Source: Acinetobacter colistiniresistens
GTDB taxonomy: Bacteria; Pseudomonadota; Gammaproteobacteria; Pseudomonadales; Moraxellaceae
Direction: 5' to 3'
Assembly (NCBI RefSeq): GCF_024582815.1
Contig: NZ_CP102099.1
Coordinates: forward strand, 1,302,001-1,366,000
DNA length: 64,000 nt
How positions within the stretch are numbered: the first letter of the stretch is position 1; each line of letters opens with the position of its first letter. A program made the position numbers and the translations under genes. This document shows, piece by piece, positions 19,162 to 28,708 of the stretch. The notes beneath the pieces were generated by a model, which was not told the DNA's origin, searched no databases, and saw only the letters and a list, made by a program, of their open reading frames with translations.

Positions 19162-20433
19162 ATGACGATTCAATTATTAGAACTACAGCAAGCCGAAAAG
19201 TTAAGTGCTTGTAAAATCTCTCTTTCTTTGGGGCTAACTTCAGAGCAGAACTTGCTTGAGCAATTTTTACAGTTTAACCGAAAACTGATGCAAGCCAGTA
19301 CCGCATTGCTGTCATTTCACCAAGAACCTTACCTGTGGCATCGTTGTCCTGAAAAACTCAAAGCCATTGATTCCGCAAAAATTACCAAAAGCTTAAATAC
19401 GCTATTTGTGAATGGAGATCTGGTCGATAGCGGTCATCCGCAATACTCAACTTTACTGGCATTTCTCGCACCCCTGAAAAAGAAAGTTCAATCTGCGGTC
19501 GCTCTACATCTTAGACATCCAGACCAAACTTCACTCGGTTATATCATCCTGTTTGATGAAGCTGCACAAGGCTTTAGTGAATTACAAAAACAACTGCTGC
19601 AAGAGCATTGCATCAATTTCATGCAACAGCTGGAATTGAAATTTAACCACGATGAACTCAAAGAATTATACGAACAAGAATCCGCACTGAATTTTAGTAA
19701 AACCAAATTCTTTTCGATTATTTCCCATGACTTACGTGCACCATTTCATGGCTTGCTTGGTTTCTCGGAAATCTTGGCCAAAGAACGTGAAACCTTAGAC
19801 GAATCCAGTATTCAGAATATTGCCGACTATCTTTACGATACCTCACAATCGACCTATAACTTATTAGAAAGTTTACTGAATTGGTCGATGGCTGAAGGTG
19901 GGCGCTTTGTTTATCACCCGATCAACTTCAAGTTGCGCCAAATTACCAATATCGTGACTGATATTCTCAAAACCTTGGCCATTAAGAAAAATATTCAGCT
20001 GATTAATGAAGTAGATGAAAATCTTAAAGTCTATGCTGATATGAATATGATCACCTCGGTGATTCAGAACTTGGTCTCCAATGCGCTGAAATTTACCGAT
20101 GTGGACGGTACAGGCAAAGTCTATATCCAAGCGCAACATAAAGGCACCTATGTCGAAATCTATGTCAAAGACACGGGCTTAGGCATGACCCCAGAGCAAA
20201 TCAAAAATTTGTTCCAGCCGCGGATTACCATGAGCTATAAAGGTACAGCGGGGGAAAAGGGGGCTGGTCTGGGCTTAAGTTTATGTAAGCGCTTTGTGGA
20301 AATGAATTTGGGTGAAATCAATGTCAGCTCCAATGAGGGCGAAGGCACAGTGTTTACAGTGTTGTTGCCAATCGAACGAGAACAGGTTGATTTATGTACG
20401 GATCAACAAAAAAGCAAAGCGAAATTAGTCTAA
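19162..20433 (+). CDS. Soluble sensor histidine kinase
   Basis: 423 residues. The start at ATG 19162 is preferred because GAGGCGGGA precedes it; an upstream TTG would add 27 residues. No membrane helix is visible. An N-terminal region of about 170 residues, possibly GAF-like, leads to a HisKA domain with the phospho-acceptor His189 (SIISHDLRAPFHG), and then an HATPase domain with N-box MITSVIQNLVSNALKF, G1 DTGLGMT and G2 GEKGAGLGLSL. No response regulator lies next to it, so it is an orphan kinase here. Signal and partner are unknown. Confidence 0.88.
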   Translation: MTIQLLELQQAEKLSACKISLSLGLTSEQNLLEQFLQFNRKLMQASTALLSFHQEPYLWHRCPEKLKAIDSAKITKSLNTLFVNGDLVDSGHPQYSTLLAFLAPLKKKVQSAVALHLRHPDQTSLGYIILFDEAAQGFSELQKQLLQEHCINFMQQLELKFNHDELKELYEQESALNFSKTKFFSIISHDLRAPFHGLLGFSEILAKERETLDESSIQNIADYLYDTSQSTYNLLESLLNWSMAEGGRFVYHPINFKLRQITNIVTDILKTLAIKKNIQLINEVDENLKVYADMNMITSVIQNLVSNALKFTDVDGTGKVYIQAQHKGTYVEIYVKDTGLGMTPEQIKNLFQPRITMSYKGTAGEKGAGLGLSLCKRFVEMNLGEINVSSNEGEGTVFTVLLPIEREQVDLCTDQQKSKAKLV

Positions 20434-20506
20434 AGAGATTTTAAAGATAAGCTTGTAACTGATATAACTAATCCAAGATGACCTGACATCAGTCGAGCCT
20501 TTTTAT

Positions 20507-23254
20507 ATGAATGCGCAACAGCTACAAAGAACCTTAGTTGCAAGCCAATATGCTGAACAAGTTTTAAATTTATACCAAGCAGAATTAGAACAAGACTATT
20601 CCGTAGATCAATTTCTGGACTCGCTGTCGACTGAAACCATCCATCAAAAAGTGCAACTGGCTGTGGCTGAGTTCGCAGACGAACAGGCGTGGATGAAAGC
20701 CTTACGTATCTTGCGTGCCAAGCTGATGTTTCGCTGGATTTGGCAAGATGCCAATCAACTCACCAATGTCGTCACACTGACACGTGAGCTATCCGATTTT
20801 GCCGATGCCAGTATTTGTGCCGCTAAAACCTTTGCACTACCACCTTTATTAGCCAAACACGGTGAGCCCATCGGTTATTCAGGCCAGTTACAAGATCTGA
20901 TTGTGATTGGCATGGGCAAGCTCGGCGCGCAAGAACTGAATTTATCCAGTGATATTGACCTGATTTTTGCCTTCGATGAGCAAGGCGAGACCAATGGACG
21001 TAAATGTATTGATGTACAGCAATTCTGCATTCTGTGGGGACAGAAGCTGATTTATCTGCTCGATCATATTACCGCAGATGGTTTTGTATTCCGTGTCGAT
21101 ATGCGTTTGCGTCCGTGGGGCGATGGTTCAGCCTTAGCAATCAGTCATAGTGGTTTGGAAAAGTATCTCAGCCAGCATGGGCGTGAATGGGAGCGTTATG
21201 CATGGATCAAGGCACGGGTGATTACGGGCGGCAAAGCGGGCGAAGAATTGTTAGATATGTCGCGTCCGTTTGTATTCCGTCGTTATGTCGATTATTCCGC
21301 TTTTGCTGCCATGCGTGAAATGAAAGCCATGATCGAACGTGAGGTCATGCGCCGTAATATCGAAGAGGATATTAAATTGGGTGCAGGCGGGATTCGTGAA
21401 ATCGAGTTTATTGTGCAGGTATTCCAGTTGATCTATGGTGGATCGAAGCGTGAACTGCAAGATCGTCAATGTTTAGTGAATCTACATCACTTGGGTGAAG
21501 CCGAATTGCTGGATCAGCAAGCAGTGATTGATCTGGAAGATGCCTATCTATTCCTAAGACGAGTCGAACATGCCATTCAAGCCTTGAATGATCAGCAAAC
21601 CCAGTCTCTTCCAACTGAACCCGAGCTGAGACAGCGTATGCTGGAGACATTAGGCTTTGCTGATTGGTCTGCATTCTTAGAGGTGTTGAATCAGAAACGT
21701 GACAAAGTCAAAGTCCAGTTTAAACAGTTGATTCAAGAAAAAGAGTTTGCTGAGCCGGTCGATGATTTTGTTCAGCTTGAACAAAAGCTCAATGTGGTAC
21801 TGGATGATGATGCCAAGAACCTGATTCAAAACTTCTGGCATGGGCAAGCGTTACGCAAAATTCCAGCCAGTGCCTTAGAGCGCTTAAAGAAATTCTGGCC
21901 GCATTTGGTCGAAGCAATTTTACAGTCGGATCAGCCACAAGTGGCACTGTTGCGCTTGATGCCTTTGATCGAGTCGGTGTTACGCCGTACCGTGTATTTG
22001 GTGATGTTGATGGAAAGCCGTGGCGCGTTGCAGCGGTTGGTCAAGATGGCAACCGTCAGCCCGTGGATTTGTGAGGAACTGGCGCAATATCCTGTGCTGT
22101 TGGATGAATTCCTGTCGATGGATTTTGGTCTGCCACAACGCAAAGATCTGGAAGATTCTTTGCGTCAGCAATTGTTGCGCATCGAGATTGATCAAGTTGA
22201 AGATCAGATGCGGGTATTGCGCTTATTTAAAAAGAGTAATGTACTCACGGTTGCAGCCAGTGATGTGTTGGCGGAAAGTCCGTTGATGAAAGTCTCCGAT
22301 GCGCTCACGGATATTGCTGAAGTGAGTGTACAAGCGACTTTACGCTTGGCTTATGAAGCGGTTGCACAGCGTCATGGTTATCCAGTCGGCAATGATGGGC
22401 AACGATGCAGTCTCGATAAAAAAGGTTTTGCGGTGATTGCTTATGGCAAATTGGGTGGCATTGAACTGGGTTATGGTTCCGATTTAGATTTGGTGTTTAT
22501 CCATGCACTTGAGGAGCAAGGTGAAACCGATGGTCGTAAGCGTATCAGTGGCGCTGAGTTTGCGATTCGTGTTGCGCAGAAGTTTATGTCCTTAATGACC
22601 ACGCAAACACTAGATGGACGAGTCTATGAGATTGATACCCGTCTGCGACCTTCAGGTGAAGCAGGGATGTTGGTCACCAGTCTAAAAGCCTATGAGCAAT
22701 ATCAACAAAAAAGTGCCTGGCTCTGGGAGCATCAAGCCTTGGTGCGTGCCCGTTCGATTGCGGGAGATAGTGGATTATGCACGCAATTTGAACAGATTCG
22801 CTGTCAGATTCTGACCCAAGTGCGTGATGAAAATGAAGTACGTGAAGAAGTGCTGAAAATGCGCCAAAAGATGAAAGATCATTTGGGATCATCTTCTGAG
22901 CAAAAAAAACATGGGATTTTTCATTTAAAACAGGACTCAGGTGGTATCGTTGATATCGAATTTATGGCACAGTATGTTGTGCTTGCATGGAGTGGGACGA
23001 ATACAGATCTCGCCCATTTTTCCGACAATGTAAGAATTCTAGAAGATGCTGCTCAAGCAGGCTGCTTATCCAGTGAAGATGCCACAGCATTAATACACGC
23101 TTATCTCCGTGAACGAGCTGAGAGCCACCGTCTAGCGCTTGCAAATCAATCTATGCAAGTTAATGCTGCGGATTGGCACGATACCCGCGAGATCGTTTGC
23201 AAGTTATGGCAAAGATTAATTGATCCAACTGCGCAAGCATTGGAAAGTGAATAA
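20507..23254 (+). CDS. glnE: Bifunctional glutamine synthetase adenylyltransferase/deadenylase
   Basis: 915-residue enzyme that adds AMP to, or removes it from, glutamine synthetase according to nitrogen status signalled by PII. Two nucleotidyltransferase domains are visible. The N-terminal one has GMGKLGAQELNLSSDIDLIF (about 133-152); the C-terminal one has YGKLGGIELGYGSDLDLVF (about 647-665). Each is followed by an arginine-rich RLRPWGDGS or RLRPSGEAG block. Length is typical. The ilvE start lies 30 bases downstream, so co-transcription is likely. Confidence 0.98.
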   Translation: MNAQQLQRTLVASQYAEQVLNLYQAELEQDYSVDQFLDSLSTETIHQKVQLAVAEFADEQAWMKALRILRAKLMFRWIWQDANQLTNVVTLTRELSDFADASICAAKTFALPPLLAKHGEPIGYSGQLQDLIVIGMGKLGAQELNLSSDIDLIFAFDEQGETNGRKCIDVQQFCILWGQKLIYLLDHITADGFVFRVDMRLRPWGDGSALAISHSGLEKYLSQHGREWERYAWIKARVITGGKAGEELLDMSRPFVFRRYVDYSAFAAMREMKAMIEREVMRRNIEEDIKLGAGGIREIEFIVQVFQLIYGGSKRELQDRQCLVNLHHLGEAELLDQQAVIDLEDAYLFLRRVEHAIQALNDQQTQSLPTEPELRQRMLETLGFADWSAFLEVLNQKRDKVKVQFKQLIQEKEFAEPVDDFVQLEQKLNVVLDDDAKNLIQNFWHGQALRKIPASALERLKKFWPHLVEAILQSDQPQVALLRLMPLIESVLRRTVYLVMLMESRGALQRLVKMATVSPWICEELAQYPVLLDEFLSMDFGLPQRKDLEDSLRQQLLRIEIDQVEDQMRVLRLFKKSNVLTVAASDVLAESPLMKVSDALTDIAEVSVQATLRLAYEAVAQRHGYPVGNDGQRCSLDKKGFAVIAYGKLGGIELGYGSDLDLVFIHALEEQGETDGRKRISGAEFAIRVAQKFMSLMTTQTLDGRVYEIDTRLRPSGEAGMLVTSLKAYEQYQQKSAWLWEHQALVRARSIAGDSGLCTQFEQIRCQILTQVRDENEVREEVLKMRQKMKDHLGSSSEQKKHGIFHLKQDSGGIVDIEFMAQYVVLAWSGTNTDLAHFSDNVRILEDAAQAGCLSSEDATALIHAYLRERAESHRLALANQSMQVNAADWHDTREIVCKLWQRLIDPTAQALESE

Positions 23255-23284
23255 TTGTGTAAAAAAGAAAATGGAGTATGTGCG

Positions 23285-24211
23285 ATGAGTTTGGCTGATC
23301 GTGATGGTTTTATTTGGCAAGATGGAAAATTAGTTGATTGGCGTGATGCAAAAATTCACGTCTTGACTCACACACTACACTACAGCATGGGTGTCTTTGA
23401 AGGCGTCAGAGCTTATGAAACCCCGAAGGGTACCGCAATCTTCCGTTTGCAAGATCACACTAAGCGCTTATTAAATTCAGCAAAAATTTATCAGATGAAT
23501 GTTCCATTTGATCAAGCGACATTAGAACAAGCACAAATCGATGTGGTGCGTGAAAATAAACTGGCTTCTTGCTATTTACGTCCACTGATCTGGATTGGTT
23601 CTGAAAAACTCGGTATTGCCGCAACAGACAACACTATTCATGCTGCAGTGGCTGCATGGGGATGGGGGGCATATCTGGGTGAAGAAGCCATGGCGCGTGG
23701 TATTCGTGTTAAAACTTCATCATTCACGCATCACCATCCAAACGTAACCATGTGTAAGGCAAAAGCATGTGGTAACTATACCGTGTCGATCTTGGCGCAT
23801 CAGGAAGTGGCACGTTCAGGTTATGACGAAGCGATGTTGCTTGACCCACAAGGTTTTGTTTGCCAAGGCGCAGGCGAGAACGTATTCCTGATTAAAGATG
23901 GTGTATTACATACCCCAGATTTAGCAGGTGGTGCATTGGAAGGGATTACCCGTCAAACCGTGATTACCATTGCCAAAGACTTGGGTTATGAAGTGGTTGA
24001 ACGCCGTATTACCCGTGATGAATTCTACATCGCAGATGAAGCATTCTTTACCGGTACTGCTGCGGAAGTGACACCAATCCGTGAATATGATGACCGTGAA
24101 ATTGGTTGTGGTTCACGTGGTCCGATTACCACTGTGATTCAAAAGACTTTCTTTGATGCGGTACAAGGCCGCAATGACAAATATGCACATTGGTTAACGT
24201 ATATCAAATAA
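23285..24211 (+). CDS. ilvE: Branched-chain amino acid aminotransferase
   Basis: 308-residue fold-type IV PLP enzyme for the last step of Leu, Ile and Val synthesis. It begins MSLADRDGFIWQDGKLVDW, with GGAG upstream; the longer frame from 23255 is not needed. Visible motifs are HYSMGVFEGVRAY, MCKAKACGNY with the PLP lysine at about 158-160, and LEGITRQTV followed by FFTGTAAEVTPI. In A. baumannii ilvE is one border of the LOS outer core locus, and the same arrangement is seen here. Confidence 0.98.
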   Translation: MSLADRDGFIWQDGKLVDWRDAKIHVLTHTLHYSMGVFEGVRAYETPKGTAIFRLQDHTKRLLNSAKIYQMNVPFDQATLEQAQIDVVRENKLASCYLRPLIWIGSEKLGIAATDNTIHAAVAAWGWGAYLGEEAMARGIRVKTSSFTHHHPNVTMCKAKACGNYTVSILAHQEVARSGYDEAMLLDPQGFVCQGAGENVFLIKDGVLHTPDLAGGALEGITRQTVITIAKDLGYEVVERRITRDEFYIADEAFFTGTAAEVTPIREYDDREIGCGSRGPITTVIQKTFFDAVQGRNDKYAHWLTYIK

Positions 24212-24230
24212 GCGTTTAATATGTGCGAAG

Positions 24231-24256
24231 GCGAAGCTTAGGCTTCGCTTTTTTAT
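24231..24256 (+). terminator. Terminator after ilvE
   Basis: GCGAAGC (24231-24237), short loop, GCTTCGC (24242-24248), T-run. Confidence 0.85.
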
Positions 24257-24387
24257 TGACGAATTAATAATAAAAAAAGTCATAGGGTCTATGCTAAGAT
24301 GAGCATATATTCAGTGCATATGATTGAACACTTTTGTTTTTTTTCGACAAAGTGAGCCGTCATATCTCAAGCATTTAAGGTTATCAG

Positions 24388-25143
24388 ATGGTAGAGATTC
24401 AACAAAATTCGGCAACTCCTGAAGACAATGTGATTTTATGCATGAAGTGGGGAACCAAATATGGCGCTGAGTATGTCAACCGTTTGTATAACATGGTCAA
24501 ACGTCATCTGACTTTGCCTTTTAAGATGGTCTGCCTGACGGATCGTACAGAGGGCATTGATCCCAATATTCAATGTTTCCCAATTCCATCGTTGGATTTA
24601 CCTGCGGGGAGTCCTGAACGTGGTTGGAATAAGCTTTCAACGTTTGAACCGGATCTCTATGGCTTAAAAGGTAATGCACTGTTCCTCGATCTGGATGTAG
24701 TGATCATTGATAATATTGACTGCTTCTTCCAAGCGGAAGGAGAATTCTTGGTGATTCATGACTGGAAACGTCCTTGGCGCATCACCGGTAATAGTTCAGT
24801 TTATCGTTTTAAACTGGGAGCTTTCCCTGACATTTTGCCGTATTTTCGTGCAAACTTTAAACAGATTAGTCAAAAGTTCCGTAATGAACAAGAGTATCTG
24901 TCTTGGTTTGTGCATAAAGAAGGCAAGCTGAGCTATTGGGATAAAGATTGGTGCAAGAGTTATAAATATCACTGCTTGCGTCGAGTTCCCTTTGCTTATT
25001 TCCAGCCGCCAGTAAAACCGAAAGGTGCGAAAATCATTATTTTCCATGGCGAGATTAATCCACCAGATGCGATCAGTGGTGGCGGTGGTAAATGGTATCG
25101 TTATGTGTTGCCATCGGACTGGATTAAAGAGTCTTGGCAGTAA
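24388..25143 (+). CDS. Glycosyltransferase, probable LOS core
   Basis: 251 residues. GT-A-like features: an N-terminal VILCMKWGTKYGAEYVNRLY segment and the metal-binding DXD in LFLDLDVVIID (Asp101-Leu-Asp103), followed by a conserved WKRPWRITGNSSVYRF block. No signal peptide or membrane helix, so it acts on the cytosolic face of the inner membrane. Immediately after ilvE, it is the first gene of the outer core locus and by position probably acts on the inner or conserved core. Donor and acceptor sugars cannot be told. Confidence 0.8.
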   Translation: MVEIQQNSATPEDNVILCMKWGTKYGAEYVNRLYNMVKRHLTLPFKMVCLTDRTEGIDPNIQCFPIPSLDLPAGSPERGWNKLSTFEPDLYGLKGNALFLDLDVVIIDNIDCFFQAEGEFLVIHDWKRPWRITGNSSVYRFKLGAFPDILPYFRANFKQISQKFRNEQEYLSWFVHKEGKLSYWDKDWCKSYKYHCLRRVPFAYFQPPVKPKGAKIIIFHGEINPPDAISGGGGKWYRYVLPSDWIKESWQ

Positions 25144-25181
25144 TCCAAGCGTTACGTATCCTTAGAAGGGGTAGGTAGAAT

Positions 25182-25212
25182 AAAAAAATCAGGCATTTCG
25201 CCTGATTTTTTG
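25182..25212. terminator. Bidirectional terminator
   Basis: AAAAAATCAGGC (25183-25194), loop ATTTC, GCCTGATTTTTT (25200-25211): a perfect 12-bp stem between two convergent genes. Confidence 0.92.
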
Positions 25213-25224
25213 CTTTAAGTCTTG

Positions 25225-26250
25225 TTAAATATTGTGGTATTGGCGGTACCAATCAACAAAGTTTTTCACGCCATCGATCACTGAAGTCGCTGGTTTATAG
25301 TCCACATAGTTTTCTAGTGCAGAGCTGTCGGCAAAGGTATCAGGTACATCACCAGGCTGCAGAGGAAGTAGATCTAAAATCGCTTCTTTACCTGCGGCTT
25401 TTTCTATGGCCTGAATATATTCAATCAGTTTGACTGTACGGTTGTTCCCAATATTGAAAATTCTAAACGGGGCATTGCTGGTGGATGGATTTGGATGGTT
25501 GCTGTCCCAAGTCTCATCAGGTGTTGCAATCTTGTCGCTAGTACGAATGATGCCTTCAACAATATCATCAATATAAGTGAAGTCACGGGTATGATTACCG
25601 TGATTAAAGACCGGAATAGGCTTGCCTTCAAAAATATTTTTGGTGAACTTGAACAGAGCCATATCTGGACGTGTCCAAGGACCGTAGACGGTAAAGAAGC
25701 GTAGACCTGTAGTTGGCAATTTAAATAAATGACTATAGCTATGTGCCATGAGTTCATTGGCGCGTTTGGTTGCAGCATAAAACTGTAATGGATGATCTAC
25801 GCCGTGTTGTTCACTGAATGGCATAGTGGTATTGGCACCATAGACACTACTGGTACTGGCATAGGTCAAGTGCGCTGTTTCAGCATAACGACAAGCTTCT
25901 AAAATATTGGTAAAGGCAATCAGATTGCTTTCCACATAGCTATGTGGATTTTCAAGTGAATAACGTACACCAGCCTGCGCAGCCAAATGAATTACACGAT
26001 CAAAACTATGATCTTGGAAACATTGATCAACAATGGCTTTATTGGCTAGGTTTTCACGGATTAAACTAAAGTTGCCTGTATCTTGGCGTTCAGCCAATAA
26101 TTGTAATTGCTGAGCACGTGCTTCTTTAAGAGAAGGGTCATAATAATTATTAAAATTATCAAAACCGACCACATCATCACCGCGTTCCAGCAGTTTTTTT
26201 GCAACACTAAAGCCGATGAATCCAGCAGCACCTGTGACTAGAACTTTCAT
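25225..26250 (-). CDS. NAD-dependent epimerase, probable UDP-glucuronate 4-epimerase
   Basis: 341-residue short-chain dehydrogenase-type nucleotide-sugar epimerase. It has the Rossmann motif GAAGFIG (7-13), ASTSSVYG (131-138) and catalytic YAATK (Tyr158, Lys162). The [16 protein letters not shown] sequence and [19 protein letters not shown] match the CapI/GlaE UDP-GlcA 4-epimerase group, which makes UDP-galacturonate. The upstream gene, overlapping by four bases, encodes UDP-glucose dehydrogenase, the supplier of UDP-GlcA, which strongly supports this substrate. Confidence 0.87.
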   Translation of the reverse strand: MKVLVTGAAGFIGFSVAKKLLERGDDVVGFDNFNNYYDPSLKEARAQQLQLLAERQDTGNFSLIRENLANKAIVDQCFQDHSFDRVIHLAAQAGVRYSLENPHSYVESNLIAFTNILEACRYAETAHLTYASTSSVYGANTTMPFSEQHGVDHPLQFYAATKRANELMAHSYSHLFKLPTTGLRFFTVYGPWTRPDMALFKFTKNIFEGKPIPVFNHGNHTRDFTYIDDIVEGIIRTSDKIATPDETWDSNHPNPSTSNAPFRIFNIGNNRTVKLIEYIQAIEKAAGKEAILDLLPLQPGDVPDTFADSSALENYVDYKPATSVIDGVKNFVDWYRQYHNI

Positions 26251-27416
26251 TCATCGCCTCCAAAAATATCTCGGGTATAAACTTTATCTTGTACATCGAG
26301 CAAATCACTGGAGAGGCGATTGGCAATAATCACATCGCACGATTGCTTGAACTCATTTAAATCTTGGGTCACTTTTGACTTAAAGAAACTATCTTCATGG
26401 AAGGTCGGTTCATAAATGATGATTTCAATGCCTTTGGCTTTTAAGCGCTTCATCACGCCTTGAATCGCAGAGGCACGATAATTGTCTGAACCGCTTTTCA
26501 TCACCAAGCGATAAATACCGACTGTACTTGGATTTTTGGCAAGAACAGAATCGGCAATAAAATCTTTACGGGTTCGATTGGCATCTACAATCGCTTTAAT
26601 CAGATTGCTAGGTACATTGTTATAATTGGCCAATAGCTGTTTGGTGTCCTTGGGTAAACAATAACCGCCGTAACCAAAAGATGGGTTGTTATAATGATTA
26701 CCAATGCGAGGATCAAGACAAACCCCATCAATCACTTGTTTGGTATCCAGACCGAAACTTTGCGCGTAGGTATCTAATTCATTAAAGAATGCAACTCGCA
26801 TGGCCAAATAAGTATTGGCAAACAGCTTAATTGCCTCGGCCTCGGTTGAATGAGTCAAAAGTACAGGAATATCTTGTTTTATGGCACCTTCTAATAATAG
26901 ATCTGCAAATTGTTGTGCACGTTCAGATTGCTCACCGACGATAATTCGTGAAGGGTAGAGGTTGTCGTGCAGTGCTTTACCTTCACGTAAAAACTCGGGT
27001 GAGAAAATAATGTTTTGGGTTTGATATTTCTGTTTGACTTGTTCAGTAAAACCAACAGGAACGGTGGATTTGACGATCATGGTCGCGTTCGGATTAATTG
27101 CCAGTACATCCTGAATGACACTTTCCACACTTTGGGTATTAAAGTAGTTGCTTTGAGGGTCATAGTCGGTGGGCGTGGCAATAATAATAAAGTCAGCACC
27201 TTGAAACGCCAGTTGTTTATCTGTCGTCGCTGTGAAATTTAACTTTTTTTCTTTTAAAAAAATTGAAATATCATGATCTTGAATCGGTGATACTTTGTTG
27301 TTCAGTAAATCTACTTTACTTTGGAGGATATCCAGGGCAATAGTTTCATGGTGTTGTGCAAATAGCATTGCATTTGACAACCCGACATATCCTGTTCCAG
27401 CAATCGCTATTTTCAT
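26247..27416 (-). CDS. ugd: UDP-glucose 6-dehydrogenase
   Basis: 389 residues. Oxidises UDP-glucose to UDP-glucuronate with two NAD+. It shows the Rossmann motif GTGYVGLS (7-14), [22 protein letters not shown], and the catalytic Cys253 in [10 protein letters not shown]. Length fits the short Ugd class. Its start lies 36 bases after the ATP-grasp gene and its end overlaps the epimerase gene, so the three form one minus-strand unit delivering and using hexuronate for surface glycan. Confidence 0.95.
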   Translation of the reverse strand: MKIAIAGTGYVGLSNAMLFAQHHETIALDILQSKVDLLNNKVSPIQDHDISIFLKEKKLNFTATTDKQLAFQGADFIIIATPTDYDPQSNYFNTQSVESVIQDVLAINPNATMIVKSTVPVGFTEQVKQKYQTQNIIFSPEFLREGKALHDNLYPSRIIVGEQSERAQQFADLLLEGAIKQDIPVLLTHSTEAEAIKLFANTYLAMRVAFFNELDTYAQSFGLDTKQVIDGVCLDPRIGNHYNNPSFGYGGYCLPKDTKQLLANYNNVPSNLIKAIVDANRTRKDFIADSVLAKNPSTVGIYRLVMKSGSDNYRASAIQGVMKRLKAKGIEIIIYEPTFHEDSFFKSKVTQDLNEFKQSCDVIIANRLSSDLLDVQDKVYTRDIFGGDE

Positions 27417-27452
27417 AAGTACCTAACAGATTCGATATACATCATGGACGGG

Positions 27453-28334
27453 TTAATAGGATAACCAGAGTGACCCTAATTTAAAATCCCATTCTACGGG
27501 CGTAATCACCATACGTCCTGCATTCGGAGTGAGTGTGATTTCACTAAAATACACATGATCTTGAGAAAGTAAGAAATCTATCCGGCTATAGCCATATGCT
27601 AAACTGAGTTTTTCTGACAATTGAATAATATCCTGCAATTGTTTTGGCACAGCTAAAGCTGATGGGGAATTATCTTTAAGATCGACCCGAAATGGCTGTA
27701 ACTGCCATTGTGTATCATAAATGTTTGAATAGTCTTTGCCTTGTGCATCTTGGACATCAATTTCAAGATATTCTGGACGACCTTCAAAGCAATGCACACG
27801 ACACGTCGTAATGGTGGATTGGCTGACTGGATCTACATAGAGCTCAACATACTGTTCAACCAACACTTTAGGGCAAATATCTTTGTAGTGCCATTCCCGT
27901 TTTCTAAAATACATATTCATTTTGAGATGATTTTTGATTTTAGTAGAGGCTGCCGTGATATTAAATTTACTTTTATCACGACAGATCATGGCACTACCAC
28001 TGTCATGGGTACATTTTAAAACAAATTGGTCGGGTAGTTGATCGAAGTTAATCTCATCAAAACACGTATAAACGCCAATCAGTGGAACAAAATAGGCATC
28101 ACCAACTTTAGCTGAAACAAGTTGTCTTACTGCACATTTGTCAGCTAATTTTGTGAATAAGGGACTTCGCTCGAAAATCATTCGGGCTGTAACTTTTTCA
28201 TTGAAGCTTTTTGGTGAGCAAAAATCAGGGGTATAACCTAATTTGCAGATAAACCGTTTAGTCAAGTACGCTTTATCTGAGACAAATTTAGTTCTAATTA
28301 TTTTTGCTTGATACTCAAAGTAGTTATAAATCAT
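27453..28334 (-). CDS. ATP-grasp (TupA-like) polysaccharide biosynthesis protein
   Basis: 293 residues. The pattern is that of TupA-like ATP-grasp proteins in surface-glycan loci: GYTPDFCSPKSFNEKVTARM, FVLKCTHDSGSAMICRDK, YFRKREWHYKDICPKVLVEQY, and C-terminal YSRIDFLLSQDHVYFSEITLTPNAG. ATP-grasp enzymes of this group join carboxylates to amines, and TupA builds polyglutamate/glucuronate in teichuronopeptide. Beside ugd and a uronate epimerase, amidation or amino-acid decoration of a hexuronic acid is a reasonable inference but unproven. Confidence 0.8.
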   Translation of the reverse strand: MIYNYFEYQAKIIRTKFVSDKAYLTKRFICKLGYTPDFCSPKSFNEKVTARMIFERSPLFTKLADKCAVRQLVSAKVGDAYFVPLIGVYTCFDEINFDQLPDQFVLKCTHDSGSAMICRDKSKFNITAASTKIKNHLKMNMYFRKREWHYKDICPKVLVEQYVELYVDPVSQSTITTCRVHCFEGRPEYLEIDVQDAQGKDYSNIYDTQWQLQPFRVDLKDNSPSALAVPKQLQDIIQLSEKLSLAYGYSRIDFLLSQDHVYFSEITLTPNAGRMVITPVEWDFKLGSLWLSY

Positions 28335-28708
28335 CAGTCAAAAGATTAAATCCCGTCAAAGTAACCTGTAATTATAATAAAAATACCTAAATCCGTCTAA
28401 TAAAAAGATGGAGAGTTTAGGTGTAAAATAATTCAAAAAGGTTTGATTTTGTTAAAGATTGTGAGGTTTTAAGTTGGGATTAATAAATCTGCTGAATGCA
28501 AAGAAATCATTTGTTGGTTGAACGCCTTATCGCTGTGAAAACTTAGAAAATTATAATATATTGATTTATATGAAATGATCGAGATTATTGTCCCCCTGCC
28601 ATTACGAAAAGAGACTGCCTGTAAACAGGACAGTGGTGTTATCATAGGCCCTAGATTAAACATGCTGAGCCGTATTTTCGAGCTTTCTGATCGTTTAAGA
28701 GTGAATTG
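28335..28708. other. Divergent control region of the LOS locus, with an imperfect hairpin
   Basis: About 370 non-coding bases between divergent units. One structured spot: ACCTAAA (28385-28391) pairs with TTTAGGT (28416-28422), with TCCGTCT and AGATGGA partly pairing inside. No JUMPstart/ops element was found. An AAGAG ribosome site precedes ATG 28709. Confidence 0.5.
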
